Shown here: in pieces, positions 33,756 to 41,824 of the stretch
Position numbering within the stretch: position 1 is the first letter of the stretch
Layout: every line of letters starts with the position of its first letter
Source: Hymenobacter ruricola
Lineage (GTDB): Bacteria; Bacteroidota; Bacteroidia; Cytophagales; Hymenobacteraceae
Reading direction: 5' to 3'
Length of the DNA: 64,000 nucleotides
NCBI RefSeq assembly: GCF_015694525.1
Contig: NZ_JADQDM010000002.1
Span: 806,001 to 870,000, forward strand
Made by a program: the position numbers and the translations under genes
Notes under the pieces: generated by a model
What the model saw: the letters and a program-made list of their open reading frames with translations, nothing else
Told to the model about the DNA's origin: nothing
Databases searched by the model: none

Positions 33756-34049
33756 CCGGTCGGGAGTGGTTTGGAACCGGTCAGGAGTGGTTTGGAACCA
33801 CTCTGGGGTGGTTCCGGACTGGTCCCGGGTGGTGTCGCACCGGTCCCGAGTGGTTCCGCACCACTCCAGAGTGGTTTGGAACCGGTGCCAGGTGGTTTAG
33901 AACCACTCTGGAGTGGTTCTAAACCGGTCCCGGGTGGTTCGTAACCACTGCGGAGTGGTTCCGAACCGGTCGAAAGTGGTTTGGAACCACCCTAGAGTGG
34001 TGCGGAACCACCCGGGACCGGTTCGGAACCACTCTGGGGTGGTGTGGAA
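33756..34049. repeat. 21-bp-period tandem repeat array 3 (14 units)
   Basis: Fourteen directly adjacent 21-bp units with no spacing errors. The consensus is CC(A/G)(C/G)TC, three variable bases, then (A/G)GTGGT and a TTGGAA-like end. Units carrying CCACTC...GAGTGG are internally palindromic, and CCGGT/ACCGG halves alternate with them. The array starts 14 nt downstream of the aminotransferase stop (34063) and ends by the MATE promoter. In frame it encodes heptads of the type VVRNHSG or SGLEPVP; open frames on the plus strand result from the period, not from an obvious gene. Confidence 0.9.
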
Positions 34050-34062
34050 CCACTTGCCGCTT

Positions 34063-35199
34063 TTAAATGAGTGGCTGAGTGGCCGGAGCCAGGGTTTCGT
34101 GGATGCGCTGCACGGCCAGCCGCAGGTCCGTTTCGGCCACGGCGTAGGACAGGCGCACGAAGCCGGGGGCGCCGCAGGAGGCGCCGTTCACCACTTCCAC
34201 GCCCGCGCCGGCCAACTGCCGTACCAGCTGCGCCGAAGCTTCGGCCGGGGGCAGGCCGGGGGGCAGGAAGCGGGTGAAATCGGCAAAGACGTAATAAGTG
34301 CCCTCCGGCGCCGCAATGGTTCCAGCCCCCGGCAGCGCGGCCAGCGCGGCCAGCAGCAACGCCCGGTTGGGGGCCAGCTGCTGGCACAGCCCACGACTGA
34401 TTTCCTCGGCGTGGCGCGTGGCAGCCAGCGCCGCCGCCTGGCTGGGCACCGGCACCGGCGCGCCCGTGGCAAACAGCCGGGCCGTCACGGCCTGGGCCAG
34501 CGCGGGCGGGGCCACCAGGCAGCCCACGCCCCAGCCCGCCAGCGCCAACGACTTGGAAAAGCCGCTCACCACCACGTGCCGGCCGTGCGGGTCGGGCCAT
34601 TCGAGCAGGGTGGGCACTGGTTCCAGCCCGAAGCTGATGCCTTCATAAATCTCGTCGCTGAGCACCCAGAGGTCGGGGAAATCAGCCGTCACGGCCAGCA
34701 GGGCCGCCCATTCGGCGCGGGAATACACGCGGCCCGTCGGGTTGTTGGGGTTGCTGAGGAGGAGCAGCCGGGTGGCCGGCGTGAGGGCGGCACGCAAGGC
34801 GGCCGGCGTGAGGGCGTAATGGTCGGCCGCGGCCAGGGGCAACGTCCGCAAATTGCCGCCCGCCCGGCGCACCAGTTCCCAAAAGCCAAACCAGTTGGGC
34901 GTGGGCAGTAGTACGTCGTCGCCGGGCTGCAGAATTTCGCTCAGCAGGGCGAAGAGGCCGGTTTTGGCGCCGTTGGTGACCACCACCTGCCCGGCCGCCA
35001 CGCCCCCGGCGCCGCGCTCCCGGTAGCGCCGGGCCAGGGCCTCGCGCAGCTCGGGCAGGCCGGCGGCGGGGGCCACGGCCAGCGGGGCCCGTTGGCCGTG
35101 GGCCTCGGTCAGCACGTCGGCGGCCGCTACCAGCGCCACCTCGGGCACCGCAAAATTTCCGTAGCCGGAGGCCAGGCTCACTGCATTCAATGTTGGCAT
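34063..35199 (-). CDS. Class I/II PLP-dependent aminotransferase (fold type I)
   Basis: A 378-residue PLP enzyme. Family motifs are 'VVTNGAKTGLFALLSEILQPGDDVLLPTPNWFG', the PLP-binding 'LLLLSNPNNPTGRVY', 'LWVLSDEIYEGI', the Schiff-base lysine in 'VVSGFSKSLALAGWGVG', and the substrate arginine in 'GFVRLSYAVAE' near the C terminus. Most relatives are aspartate-type aminotransferases. Its position directly after egtB-egtD on the same strand raises the alternative that it acts as the C-S lyase of ergothioneine synthesis, which also uses a fold-type-I PLP enzyme. The start codon lies 5 nt from the palindrome at 35205. Confidence 0.88.
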   Translation of the reverse strand: MPTLNAVSLASGYGNFAVPEVALVAAADVLTEAHGQRAPLAVAPAAGLPELREALARRYRERGAGGVAAGQVVVTNGAKTGLFALLSEILQPGDDVLLPTPNWFGFWELVRRAGGNLRTLPLAAADHYALTPAALRAALTPATRLLLLSNPNNPTGRVYSRAEWAALLAVTADFPDLWVLSDEIYEGISFGLEPVPTLLEWPDPHGRHVVVSGFSKSLALAGWGVGCLVAPPALAQAVTARLFATGAPVPVPSQAAALAATRHAEEISRGLCQQLAPNRALLLAALAALPGAGTIAAPEGTYYVFADFTRFLPPGLPPAEASAQLVRQLAGAGVEVVNGASCGAPGFVRLSYAVAETDLRLAVQRIHETLAPATQPLI

Positions 35200-35204
35200 A
35201 AGAT

Positions 35205-35330
35205 GTAGGGGCGGGGCCTGCCCCCGCCCTTCGTTGAGCGGAAATCAGCGAAACGAGTTGAGCAGGGTTTGTCTCGGCCGTTGAGCGGAAATCGGTGGAA
35301 AGTGCGGGCGGGGGCCAGCCCCGCCCCTAC
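35205..35330. repeat. GC-rich inverted repeat with internal direct repeats, class GTAGGGGCGGGG
   Basis: Arms of about 25 bp (GTAGGGGCGGGGCCTGCCCC and its near complement) enclose two direct copies of GTTGAGCGGAAATC (about 35234 and 35280). The right end supplies the TAG stop of egtD (35327-35329), and the left end is 5 nt from the aminotransferase ATG, so the element fills the gap. Confidence 0.9.
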
Positions 35331-36280
35331 CTGGCCAGCACCACATCAGCAAAGTCGCCGGCCGCGTCGGTGAAAATTTTTACCACCCGCAGCCCCGCTT
35401 CGGCGGCCAGGGCCTCAATCTGCGGCCGGGTGAATTTGTAGGAATTTTCGGTATGAATGACTTCCCAGGCCGCAAAATTAATGGTTTCGTCCAGCGCCTC
35501 GATGCGGACCTGCTGGGCGCGGGTACTCACCAGGAAGGACCGCACGGCACCGGTGAGGGGGCTGTAGTCGGTGTAGTGCTGCCAGTGGGCGAGGTCGAAA
35601 TCGGCGCCCAGCTCCCGGTTGAGGCGGGTGAGCAGGTTGAGGTTGAAGGCGGCCGTCACGCCCTGGGCGTCGTCGTAGGCGGCCCGGATGCGGCGGGGGT
35701 CCTTCTGCAAATCGAAGCCGATGAGCAGGCGGTCGGCGGGCGCGAGGGGCGCGGCCAGCTGCCGCAGAAAACTCAGGCGCTCATTCGGACCAAAGTTGCC
35801 GATGTTGGACCCCAGAAACAACACGGCCTTGCTGCCGGGCCAGGTGCGCAGCTGCGTGAGGGCCGTGGCGTAGTCTTCCACCACCGGTGCCACCCGCAGC
35901 GCGGGCAGCTCCCGGCGCAGGGCCTCCACCAGCCCCGTCATGGCCCCCGCCGAGATGTCGACCGGCGCGTAGGTAAAATCCGGGCCGGCGGCCAGCAGCT
36001 CGCGCAGCAGCAACTTGGTTTTGGCGCCGTCGCCGGCCCCCAGCTCCACCAGCGAAAACGCCTGGCCCGCCGCCGGGCTCAGGGCCGCCGCCAGCGCCGC
36101 GCCGTGCTCCCGGAAAATGGCAAACTCGGCCCGCGTGGGGTAGTACTCCGGCAGCGCCATGATTTGCTGGAACAGCCGGCTGCCCGCGTCGTCGTAGAAA
36201 TACATCGACGACAGGGCCTTGGGCTCTTTGCGCAGGCCTTCGGCCACGTGCTGCGCCAGTTCGGTTAAAACGTTTTGCAT
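35327..36280 (-). CDS. egtD: L-histidine N-alpha-methyltransferase EgtD
   Basis: A 317-residue SAM-dependent methyltransferase that makes hercynine (trimethylhistidine), the first step of ergothioneine synthesis. It has the family N terminus 'LSSMYFYDDAGSRLFQQIMALPEYYPTRAE', the SAM loop 'LVELGAGDGAKTKLLL', 'VLFLGSNIGNFGPNE', 'LLIGFDLQKDP' and the C-terminal 'WEVIHTENSYKFTRPQIEALAAEAGL'. Length matches the family. It is downstream of egtB on the same strand, separated by a palindrome. Confidence 0.95.
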   Translation of the reverse strand: MQNVLTELAQHVAEGLRKEPKALSSMYFYDDAGSRLFQQIMALPEYYPTRAEFAIFREHGAALAAALSPAAGQAFSLVELGAGDGAKTKLLLRELLAAGPDFTYAPVDISAGAMTGLVEALRRELPALRVAPVVEDYATALTQLRTWPGSKAVLFLGSNIGNFGPNERLSFLRQLAAPLAPADRLLIGFDLQKDPRRIRAAYDDAQGVTAAFNLNLLTRLNRELGADFDLAHWQHYTDYSPLTGAVRSFLVSTRAQQVRIEALDETINFAAWEVIHTENSYKFTRPQIEALAAEAGLRVVKIFTDAAGDFADVVLAR

Positions 36281-36307
36281 TCGATAAGAATGGGGTAGTT
36301 AATGAGC

Positions 36308-36412
36308 AAAAGAACGGTCATGCAGAGCGTGAGCGAAGCATCTTTACTGTAATACTAAATGATTAGTGGTAGCGGTAAAGATGCTTCGCTGCGCTCGGCA
36401 TGACCGTTCTTT
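36308..36412. repeat. Long palindromic element abutting the egtB stop, class TCATGCCGAGC
   Basis: Arms of about 39 bp (AAAGAACGGTCATGC, inner GAAGCATCTTTAC) around a centre containing ATGATTAGTGGTAGC. The right end overlaps the egtB stop triplet at 36411-36413. Confidence 0.9.
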
Positions 36413-37718
36413 AGTTGTTGAATGACCGCGCCAGCCGGATGCCGGTGAACTGCCAGCGCTTGTCGGCGTGGAAAAAATTGCGGTAGCTGACGCGAATGTG
36501 GCTTTCCGGGGTGGCGCAGGAGCCGCCGCGCAGCACCAGTTGGTTCACCATGAACTTGCCGTTGTACTCGCCCAGGGCGCCGGCGGCGCGGGCGTAGCCG
36601 GGGTAGGCGTGGTAGGCCGAGTAGGTCCACTCCCAGCAGTCGCCCAGCAGCTGGTGGCACTGGGTGGGGTCGGCGTCGGCGGGCAGGGGCTGCGGGTCGA
36701 AGCGCTGGCTTTCGAGCCAGGTGCCCGCCTCGGGCGTGGCCTCGAAATAGCGGGCGGCGGTTTCCCATTCGGCTTCGGTGGGCAGGCGGGCGCCGGCCCA
36801 GTTGGCGTAGGCGTCGGCCTCGTAGAAGCTCAGGTGCGTGACGGGCGCGGCCCCTTCCACCAGCCGCAGCCCGTGGTGCGTGAAGCGGTGCCAGGCGCCC
36901 TCGCGCTGCACCCAGTACAAGGGCGCCTGCCACCCTTCGGCCTGCGCCAGGTCCCAGCCCTCCCCCATCCAGTAGCGGAAATCGCGGTAGCCGCCCGCCT
37001 CCATAAAGGCCAGGTACTCGGCGTTGGTCACCAGCCGGTTTTGCAGCTCAAACGGCGCCACCAGCACCTCGTGGGCCGCCAGCTCGTTATCAAAGCAAAA
37101 CCCTTCCTCCTGAAACCCAATCCGCTGAATGCCGCCGGGCACCGCCAGCCAAGATGCCGGGGCAGCCTCAATGGCGGAAGCTGGCAGCGCGGCAGCGGGC
37201 AGGTACTCCGGGGCCAGCGGGCTGGTGCTGAGGATGTATTTGATGTCGGTGGCCAGCAGCTCCTGGTGCTGCTGCTCGTGCTGCAGGCCCAGCTCCACGA
37301 GCTCATAGAACGCGGCGGGCAGGTCGTGGCGCTCGCCTAGCAACGCGCCCAGGGCCTCGTCGACGTGGGCGCGGTAGGCCAGCACGTCGGCCAGGGCGGG
37401 GCGCGAGAGGGTGCCGCGGTCGGCCCGGTTCACGCGCGAGCCCAGCGAGTTGTAGTAGGAGTTGAACAGGAAGGCGTAGTCGGGGTGGAACAGCTGGTAG
37501 CCCGGCGCGTACTCCTTCAGCAGGAAGGTTTCCCAAAACCAAGTGGTGTGGGCCAGGTGCCACTTCGGCGGGCTCACGTCGAGCGTGGGCTGCACCACGG
37601 TGTCTTCGGGCAGCAGGGGCGCGCACAGGGCCTGGCTTTGGGCGCGCACGGCCCGGTAGCGGGCCAGCCAGCCGGTGGCGGCCACGGGCGCCGCCGGGGA
37701 AGCGTGGAGTTGGGGCAT
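36411..37718 (-). CDS. egtB: Ergothioneine sulfoxide synthase EgtB
   Basis: A 435-residue non-haem iron enzyme that joins hercynine with a cysteine-containing thiol and O2. It has an N-terminal DinB_2 domain with the iron-binding HxxxHxE (His147, His151 in 'LQHEQQHQELLATDIKY') and an upstream His in 'PPKWHLAHTTWFWE' (54/57). The C-terminal formylglycine-generating-enzyme-like domain shows 'RLPTEAEWETAARY', 'GDCWEWTYSAY', 'LRGGSCATPESHIRVSYRNFF' and 'WQFTGIRLAR'. The thiol donor (gamma-Glu-Cys or Cys) cannot be read from sequence; no egtA or egtC is present here. The ATG at 37718 starts the conserved region. Confidence 0.95.
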   Translation of the reverse strand: MPQLHASPAAPVAATGWLARYRAVRAQSQALCAPLLPEDTVVQPTLDVSPPKWHLAHTTWFWETFLLKEYAPGYQLFHPDYAFLFNSYYNSLGSRVNRADRGTLSRPALADVLAYRAHVDEALGALLGERHDLPAAFYELVELGLQHEQQHQELLATDIKYILSTSPLAPEYLPAAALPASAIEAAPASWLAVPGGIQRIGFQEEGFCFDNELAAHEVLVAPFELQNRLVTNAEYLAFMEAGGYRDFRYWMGEGWDLAQAEGWQAPLYWVQREGAWHRFTHHGLRLVEGAAPVTHLSFYEADAYANWAGARLPTEAEWETAARYFEATPEAGTWLESQRFDPQPLPADADPTQCHQLLGDCWEWTYSAYHAYPGYARAAGALGEYNGKFMVNQLVLRGGSCATPESHIRVSYRNFFHADKRWQFTGIRLARSFNN

Positions 37719-38010
37719 GAGGGGAAATGGTTGGGTGAGGGTGCCAGGCACTAACCGACAGAGCACGGCCGAGGTTGCGGCGGCGCCCGAATTAGTGGCA
37801 TCCGGGCGCGGCGCGGCGGCCCGCAAGTTCATCCATAAACACGCAGGTCCCGCCAATTACTACGTAGAAGCTCATCGGTACAAAGTGGTATTTATGTCTC
37901 TTTGGCTTCTAAAACACAACTAAACAAGGCCATAAGGGTAGGATAAAGGCGAGGTCCTTCCTACCATTGCATAACGCATTCACATCATTTACCACCTTTC
38001 CACCAGTACT

Positions 38011-38268
38011 ATGGCAACTGCTTCCACCGCCGCCACCACCGCCGCTAAGTCGGCCACCCGCCCCGCCAACCGCGTGGGCACCAAAAGCCGTCGCGGCTTC
38101 GCCGCCATGAGCCCCGAAACCCAGCGCCGCATCGCCAGCGAAGGCGGCAAAGCCTCGCACGCCAGCGGCCGCGGCCACCGCTTCTCGGCCGAAGAAGCCC
38201 GCGACGCTGGCCGCAAAGGCGGCCTCGTGAGTCGCCGGGGCAAAACGGTGGCCTCGTCGGCGAAATAG
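38011..38268 (+). CDS. KGG-repeat stress protein
   Basis: An 85-residue hydrophilic protein of the stress-induced KGG/YciG/GsiB-type family. It contains 'RGFAAMSPETQRRIASEGGKASH' and 'GHRFSAEEARDAGRKGGLVSRRG', the two typical KGG-like units, after a Thr/Ala-rich N terminus. Such proteins are intrinsically disordered and accumulate in stationary phase or desiccation stress. The gene stands alone after a gap of about 290 bases (37719-38010) in which I see no gene. Confidence 0.88.
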   Translation: MATASTAATTAAKSATRPANRVGTKSRRGFAAMSPETQRRIASEGGKASHASGRGHRFSAEEARDAGRKGGLVSRRGKTVASSAK

Positions 38269-38317
38269 CCGACCGCCGGCTACCGCGTTTTTTAAAGCCC
38301 GGACGGAGCCTGCCGCG

Positions 38318-38325
38318 CATCTTTG
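38318..38325 (+). promoter_or_regulatory. Near-consensus -7 element with 4-nt spacing to menC
   Basis: CATCTTTG (one mismatch to TAnnTTTG), then CGGC, then ATG at 38330; predicted leaderless start. Confidence 0.5.
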
Positions 38326-38329
38326 CGGC

Positions 38330-39400
38330 ATGCTCCGTCTTTACTTTTCCCAGCGCGCCCTGCGCTTCAACTTTCCGGCCCGCACCTCGCGCGGGGCCCT
38401 GGCCGAACACGTGGCCTGGTACCTGCACCTGGCCGACGACGCCCAGCCCCAGGCCGTGGGCCTGGGCGAAGCCGCGCCCCTGGCCGGCCTCAGCCCCGAC
38501 TACGGGCCCGACTTTCCCGCCGCCGTGGCCGGCCTCTGCGAGCGGTTCAATGCTGGCGCCTTCGCCACTTTTGCCGTGGCCGATGCGCCGGCATTTGTGG
38601 GCCTGGGGCTGCCGTCGCTGGTGTTTGCCCTCGAAACGGCGCTGCTCGACCTGGCCCGTGGCGGCCGGCGGCAGCTCTACGACAACGCCTTCAGCCGGGG
38701 CGAAGCGGCCCTGCCCATCAACGGGCTGGTGTGGATGGGCGACGCCGGCTTCATGCGCGAGCAGATTCAGCAGAAGCTGGCGGCCGGCTACTCCTGCCTG
38801 AAGCTCAAGATTGGCAGCCTGGACTTTGCTACCGAGCTGGCCCTGCTGGCCGAAATTCGGGCGGCGGCCGGCCCCGAGCGCCTCACCCTGCGCGTGGACG
38901 CCAACGGCGCCTTTGCCCCCGCCGAGGCCCCGCAGAAGCTGGCGCAGCTGGCGGCCTTCGCCATGCATTCCATCGAGCAGCCCCTGGCGGCAGGCCAGAC
39001 CGAGGCGCTGGCCGCGCTCTGCCGCGCTTCGCCCCTGCCCATCGCCCTCGACGAAGAGCTCATTGGCGTAGAAGCCCCGGCCCGGCAGGCGGCCCTGCTT
39101 GACGCGGTGCGGCCGGCCTACGTGGTGCTGAAGCCCACCCTGCTGGGCGGGCACGCGGCCACCCGCCGCTGGATTGCGCTGGCCGAAGCCCGTGGCATCG
39201 GCTGGTGGATTACCTCGGCCCTGGAGTCCAACGTCGGCCTCAACGCCGTGGCCCAGCTCACGGGCGAATACGACGTGCGGGGCTTTGCGCAGGGCCTGGG
39301 CACCGGCCAGCTGTACCACAACAACGTGGCCGCGCCCCTGCACATCGGCGGCGGCGCGCTGCGCTACGACCCGGCCGGTCCCTGGGAACTGCCCGGCTAA
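38330..39400 (+). CDS. menC: o-Succinylbenzoate synthase (enolase superfamily)
   Basis: A 356-residue enolase-superfamily enzyme that dehydrates SHCHC to o-succinylbenzoate in menaquinone synthesis. Catalytic residues: KxK at Lys158/Lys160 ('SCLKLKIG'); metal ligands Asp190 ('RVDANGAF'), Glu215 ('SIEQPL') and Asp241 ('ALDEEL'); second-base Lys268 ('VVLKPTLLGG'). The ending 'WWITSALESNVGLNAVAQLTG' is diagnostic of bacteroidal MenC rather than dipeptide epimerases. No other men genes are in the window. Confidence 0.9.
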   Translation: MLRLYFSQRALRFNFPARTSRGALAEHVAWYLHLADDAQPQAVGLGEAAPLAGLSPDYGPDFPAAVAGLCERFNAGAFATFAVADAPAFVGLGLPSLVFALETALLDLARGGRRQLYDNAFSRGEAALPINGLVWMGDAGFMREQIQQKLAAGYSCLKLKIGSLDFATELALLAEIRAAAGPERLTLRVDANGAFAPAEAPQKLAQLAAFAMHSIEQPLAAGQTEALAALCRASPLPIALDEELIGVEAPARQAALLDAVRPAYVVLKPTLLGGHAATRRWIALAEARGIGWWITSALESNVGLNAVAQLTGEYDVRGFAQGLGTGQLYHNNVAAPLHIGGGALRYDPAGPWELPG

Positions 39401-39461
39401 AGGCAGCGCGCGCAGGAAAGGCGCGTCTTTGCGCGTACTTTACCGCACTGGTAGCTCCTTC

Positions 39462-40727
39462 ATGGCCATGCTTGTTGCGCGCATTATCTGGTTGGCGGTT
39501 TTCCTCAGCCTCGGCGGGGAACTCGGCCAGTGCGTGCGTGCCCAGCCCGTGGCGGCCCCGTTCGCTTTTCGCAACGCCCGCCGCCACCAGGCCCGCGTGC
39601 GGGTACAAATGCAGCGCAACCTGCTGGTGGTTAGCTGTGAGTTGAATGGCTTCGGGCCGTTCAACTTTCTGCTCGACACGGGCGTGGCCACCTCCATCAT
39701 CACCGTGCCCGCCCTCGCCGACTCGCTGCGGCTGCGGCACGGCGAGCGGTTTCGGGTGGTGGGCGCGGGCGGCGCCGACAGCGGCCTGCTGGCCTACCAA
39801 ACCGACAGCGTGCGCTTCACCCTCGGCGGGGTAGAAGCGCCCCGCCTGGCCCCGCTGGTGCTGGAGAGCGACGTGCTGAACCTGTCGGGCTACGTGGGCG
39901 TGCCCATTCACGGCATCCTGGGGTCGGAGCTGTTCCGCAGCTTTGTGGTGGCGCTGCATCCCGAAGAGTCATTCATGCTGCTGAGCGACCCGGCCACCTA
40001 CCGGGCCCCGCACGGCCGGCAGTGGTCGAGCCTGCCGCTTTCCCTCGAAAAAGGCAAAGCTTACTTCACGGCCCCCGTGCAGCTCACCGATTCGCTCACC
40101 CTGGACCTGAAGCTGGTGCTGGACACCGGCGCCAGCCACGCCCTTTCACTCGAAACCGATTCGGACCCGCGCCTCAAGGTGCCCGCCCGCCGCCTGGCCG
40201 CCGAGCTGGGCCAGGGCATGAGCGGGGCGGTGCGCGGCTATCTGGGCCGGGTGCCGCTGCTGCAGCTGGGCCGCTACAAGCTGGCGGCCGTGCTCACCTC
40301 CTACCCCAACGGGGCCGACGTGCACCGCCGCGCGGACGTGCCCCGCAACGGCAACGTGGGCTACGAGCTGCTCAAGCGCTTTTCCCTCGTCATCGATTAC
40401 GCCCACCAGCGCCTGCTGCTGCGGCCCAACCTGCACCTGCGCGAGCCCTTCGAGCACGACATGTGCGGCCTCGACCTGCTGGCCACCGGCCCCACCCTCC
40501 ACCGCTTCCTGGTGCTGCGCGTCGAGCCCGAGTCGCCGGCTTTCAAGGCCGGGGTTGAAGTGAACGAAGAGCTGATAAGCGTCAATTTCCTGCCCACCGA
40601 GTACCTCACGCTCACCCAGCTCAGCCGCCTGCTGCGCACCGAAGACGGGCGCCTGGTGCTCCTGGTGCTGCGCCGCCCCAACGGCGACCTGCACACCGTG
40701 TCGCTGCACCTGAAGCGGCAAATCTGA
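39462..40727 (+). CDS. Exported retropepsin-like aspartyl protease with PDZ domain
   Basis: A 421-residue protein with an N-terminal signal or membrane segment ('ARIIWLAVFLSLGGELGQCVRAQ'). Two tandem aspartyl-protease half domains follow, each with its own active-site triad: 'FNFLLDTGVATS' (about residue 70) and 'LKLVLDTGASHA' (about 220). A C-terminal PDZ domain (about 330-420) contains 'LRVEPESPAFKAGVEVNEEL'. A single chain could thus form a pepsin-like pair of aspartates. Bacteroidota have many such proteins; substrates are unknown. CGTCTTTG about 30 nt upstream is a degenerate -7 element. Confidence 0.85.
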   Translation: MAMLVARIIWLAVFLSLGGELGQCVRAQPVAAPFAFRNARRHQARVRVQMQRNLLVVSCELNGFGPFNFLLDTGVATSIITVPALADSLRLRHGERFRVVGAGGADSGLLAYQTDSVRFTLGGVEAPRLAPLVLESDVLNLSGYVGVPIHGILGSELFRSFVVALHPEESFMLLSDPATYRAPHGRQWSSLPLSLEKGKAYFTAPVQLTDSLTLDLKLVLDTGASHALSLETDSDPRLKVPARRLAAELGQGMSGAVRGYLGRVPLLQLGRYKLAAVLTSYPNGADVHRRADVPRNGNVGYELLKRFSLVIDYAHQRLLLRPNLHLREPFEHDMCGLDLLATGPTLHRFLVLRVEPESPAFKAGVEVNEELISVNFLPTEYLTLTQLSRLLRTEDGRLVLLVLRRPNGDLHTVSLHLKRQI

Positions 40728-40750
40728 GTGGCCGCCGGCCGCCCCGGGCC

Positions 40751-40758
40751 TACCTTTG
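40751..40758 (+). promoter_or_regulatory. -7 promoter element of the DUF423 gene
   Basis: TACCTTTG, 31 nt before the ATG at 40790. Confidence 0.6.
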
Positions 40759-40789
40759 CGGCCGTTCTCCTCCCCTTTTCTGTTCTCTT

Positions 40790-41167
40790 ATGACTGCTCG
40801 ACTTCTGTTGCAACTTGCCGGCATGCTCGGCGCGCTGGGCGTGGCCATTGGCGCCTTCGGGGCCCACGCCCTGCACGACACGCTGGTGAAAGCCGGCCGC
40901 CTCGACACCTTTGAGACGGCCGTGCGCTACCAGTTTTTCCACGTGCTGGCGCTGCTGGCCGTGGGCGTGCTCTGGGCCGCCCGCCCCGAGCTGCGCAGCC
41001 TGGGCACCACCGGTGGGCTGTGGCTGGGCGGCATCGTGGTGTTCAGCGGCTCGCTCTACGTGCTGTGCTTCACGGGCATCACCAAGCTGGGCGCGGTGGC
41101 GCCCCTTGGCGGGCTGCTGCTGCTGGCCGGCTGGCTGAGCCTGGTGCTGGCCGTGCGCGAGCTGTAG
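40790..41167 (+). CDS. DUF423 membrane protein (YgdD-like)
   Basis: A 125-residue inner-membrane protein with four hydrophobic helices and the DUF423 signatures 'GMLGALGVAIGAFGAHAL', 'FETAVRYQFFHVLALLAVGVLW' and 'FSGSLYVLCFTGITKLGAVAPLGGLLLLAGW'. The family is widespread and uncharacterised. Its own promoter upstream and a strong terminator downstream make it a single-gene unit. Confidence 0.92.
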   Translation: MTARLLLQLAGMLGALGVAIGAFGAHALHDTLVKAGRLDTFETAVRYQFFHVLALLAVGVLWAARPELRSLGTTGGLWLGGIVVFSGSLYVLCFTGITKLGAVAPLGGLLLLAGWLSLVLAVREL

Positions 41168-41195
41168 GGCCAGCGCCGGCCTGGGGCCCAAACGC

Positions 41196-41231
41196 AAAAG
41201 GGCGGCCCGCACACGCGGGCCGCCCTTTTTT
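41196..41231. terminator. Bidirectional terminator
   Basis: Stem AAAAGGGCGGCCCGC / GCGGGCCGCCCTTTT with a 4-nt loop and T run, between the DUF423 gene (+) and the DUF1573 gene (-). Confidence 0.9.
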
Positions 41232-41257
41232 GGTGATGCCAATGAATGCAGCAAAGG

Positions 41258-41782
41258 CTACTTCGTTTTGGCTTTCAGCTTGGCGTCGCCAACTTTCTCT
41301 TTCACTTTTTTGCCTTCGGCTTTCACCGCGGTGCTCGGGGCAGCGGCAGCGGTGGTAGCAGCAGCCGAAGCCGTAGTGGCCTCTTTCACTTCGCCCACCA
41401 GCGACACGGTGGTGGAACCGGCGGTGGCGTTCGACTCAATGGTCAGCACTTTGTTCTGCATGCCCATTTTGCCGGTCGAGTTAAAGTGCGCCGAGATGGT
41501 GCCGGTTTTGCCGGGGGCCACCGGGTCTTTGGTCCACTCCGGGGTGGTGCAGCCGCAGCTCACGCCGATGTTGGAGATGATGAGGGGGGCGGTGCCGGTG
41601 TTGCGGAACTTGAAGGTGTGGTCGACGGTGCCGCCCTGCACCACGGAACCGAAGTCGTACTTCGACTCTTCGAACGTGATGGCGGGGCCTGCCGTGGTGG
41701 CAGCTTTGGCGGCCGGCGCCTGGGCTTGCGCAGTGTAAGCGGCAGCGGTCAGGCTCAGGGCGAGGAGCAAGGTTTTTTTCAT
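41258..41782 (-). CDS. DUF1573 exported protein with Lys/Ala-rich tail
   Basis: A 174-residue protein: signal peptide 'MKKTLLLALSLTAAAYTAQAQ', then a DUF1573 immunoglobulin-like domain (about 35-130) with 'YDFGSVVQGGTVDHTFKFRNTGTAPLIISNIGVSCGCTTPEW', including the conserved CGCT cysteines, and 'KTGTISAHFNSTGKMGMQNKVLTI'. An Ala-rich then basic tail (KAEGKKVKEKVGDAKLKAKTK) follows. It is probably periplasmic or surface associated; function is unknown. Two -7 elements lie upstream. Confidence 0.88.
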   Translation of the reverse strand: MKKTLLLALSLTAAAYTAQAQAPAAKAATTAGPAITFEESKYDFGSVVQGGTVDHTFKFRNTGTAPLIISNIGVSCGCTTPEWTKDPVAPGKTGTISAHFNSTGKMGMQNKVLTIESNATAGSTTVSLVGEVKEATTASAAATTAAAAPSTAVKAEGKKVKEKVGDAKLKAKTK

Positions 41783-41824
41783 GAAACGAGACTTTTTAAC
41801 GTTAGGTGAAGAGTTGAGGTGTAA

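Noticed and set aside
33756-34049. CRISPR array
   Set aside because: The 21-bp units are directly adjacent and degenerate, without unique spacers, and no cas genes are nearby. The same holds for arrays 1 and 2.
33913-34911. Plus-strand 332-codon frame through array 3 and the aminotransferase
   Set aside because: Its first part is the array translated by virtue of the 21-bp period, and the rest is antisense to a well-supported PLP enzyme.
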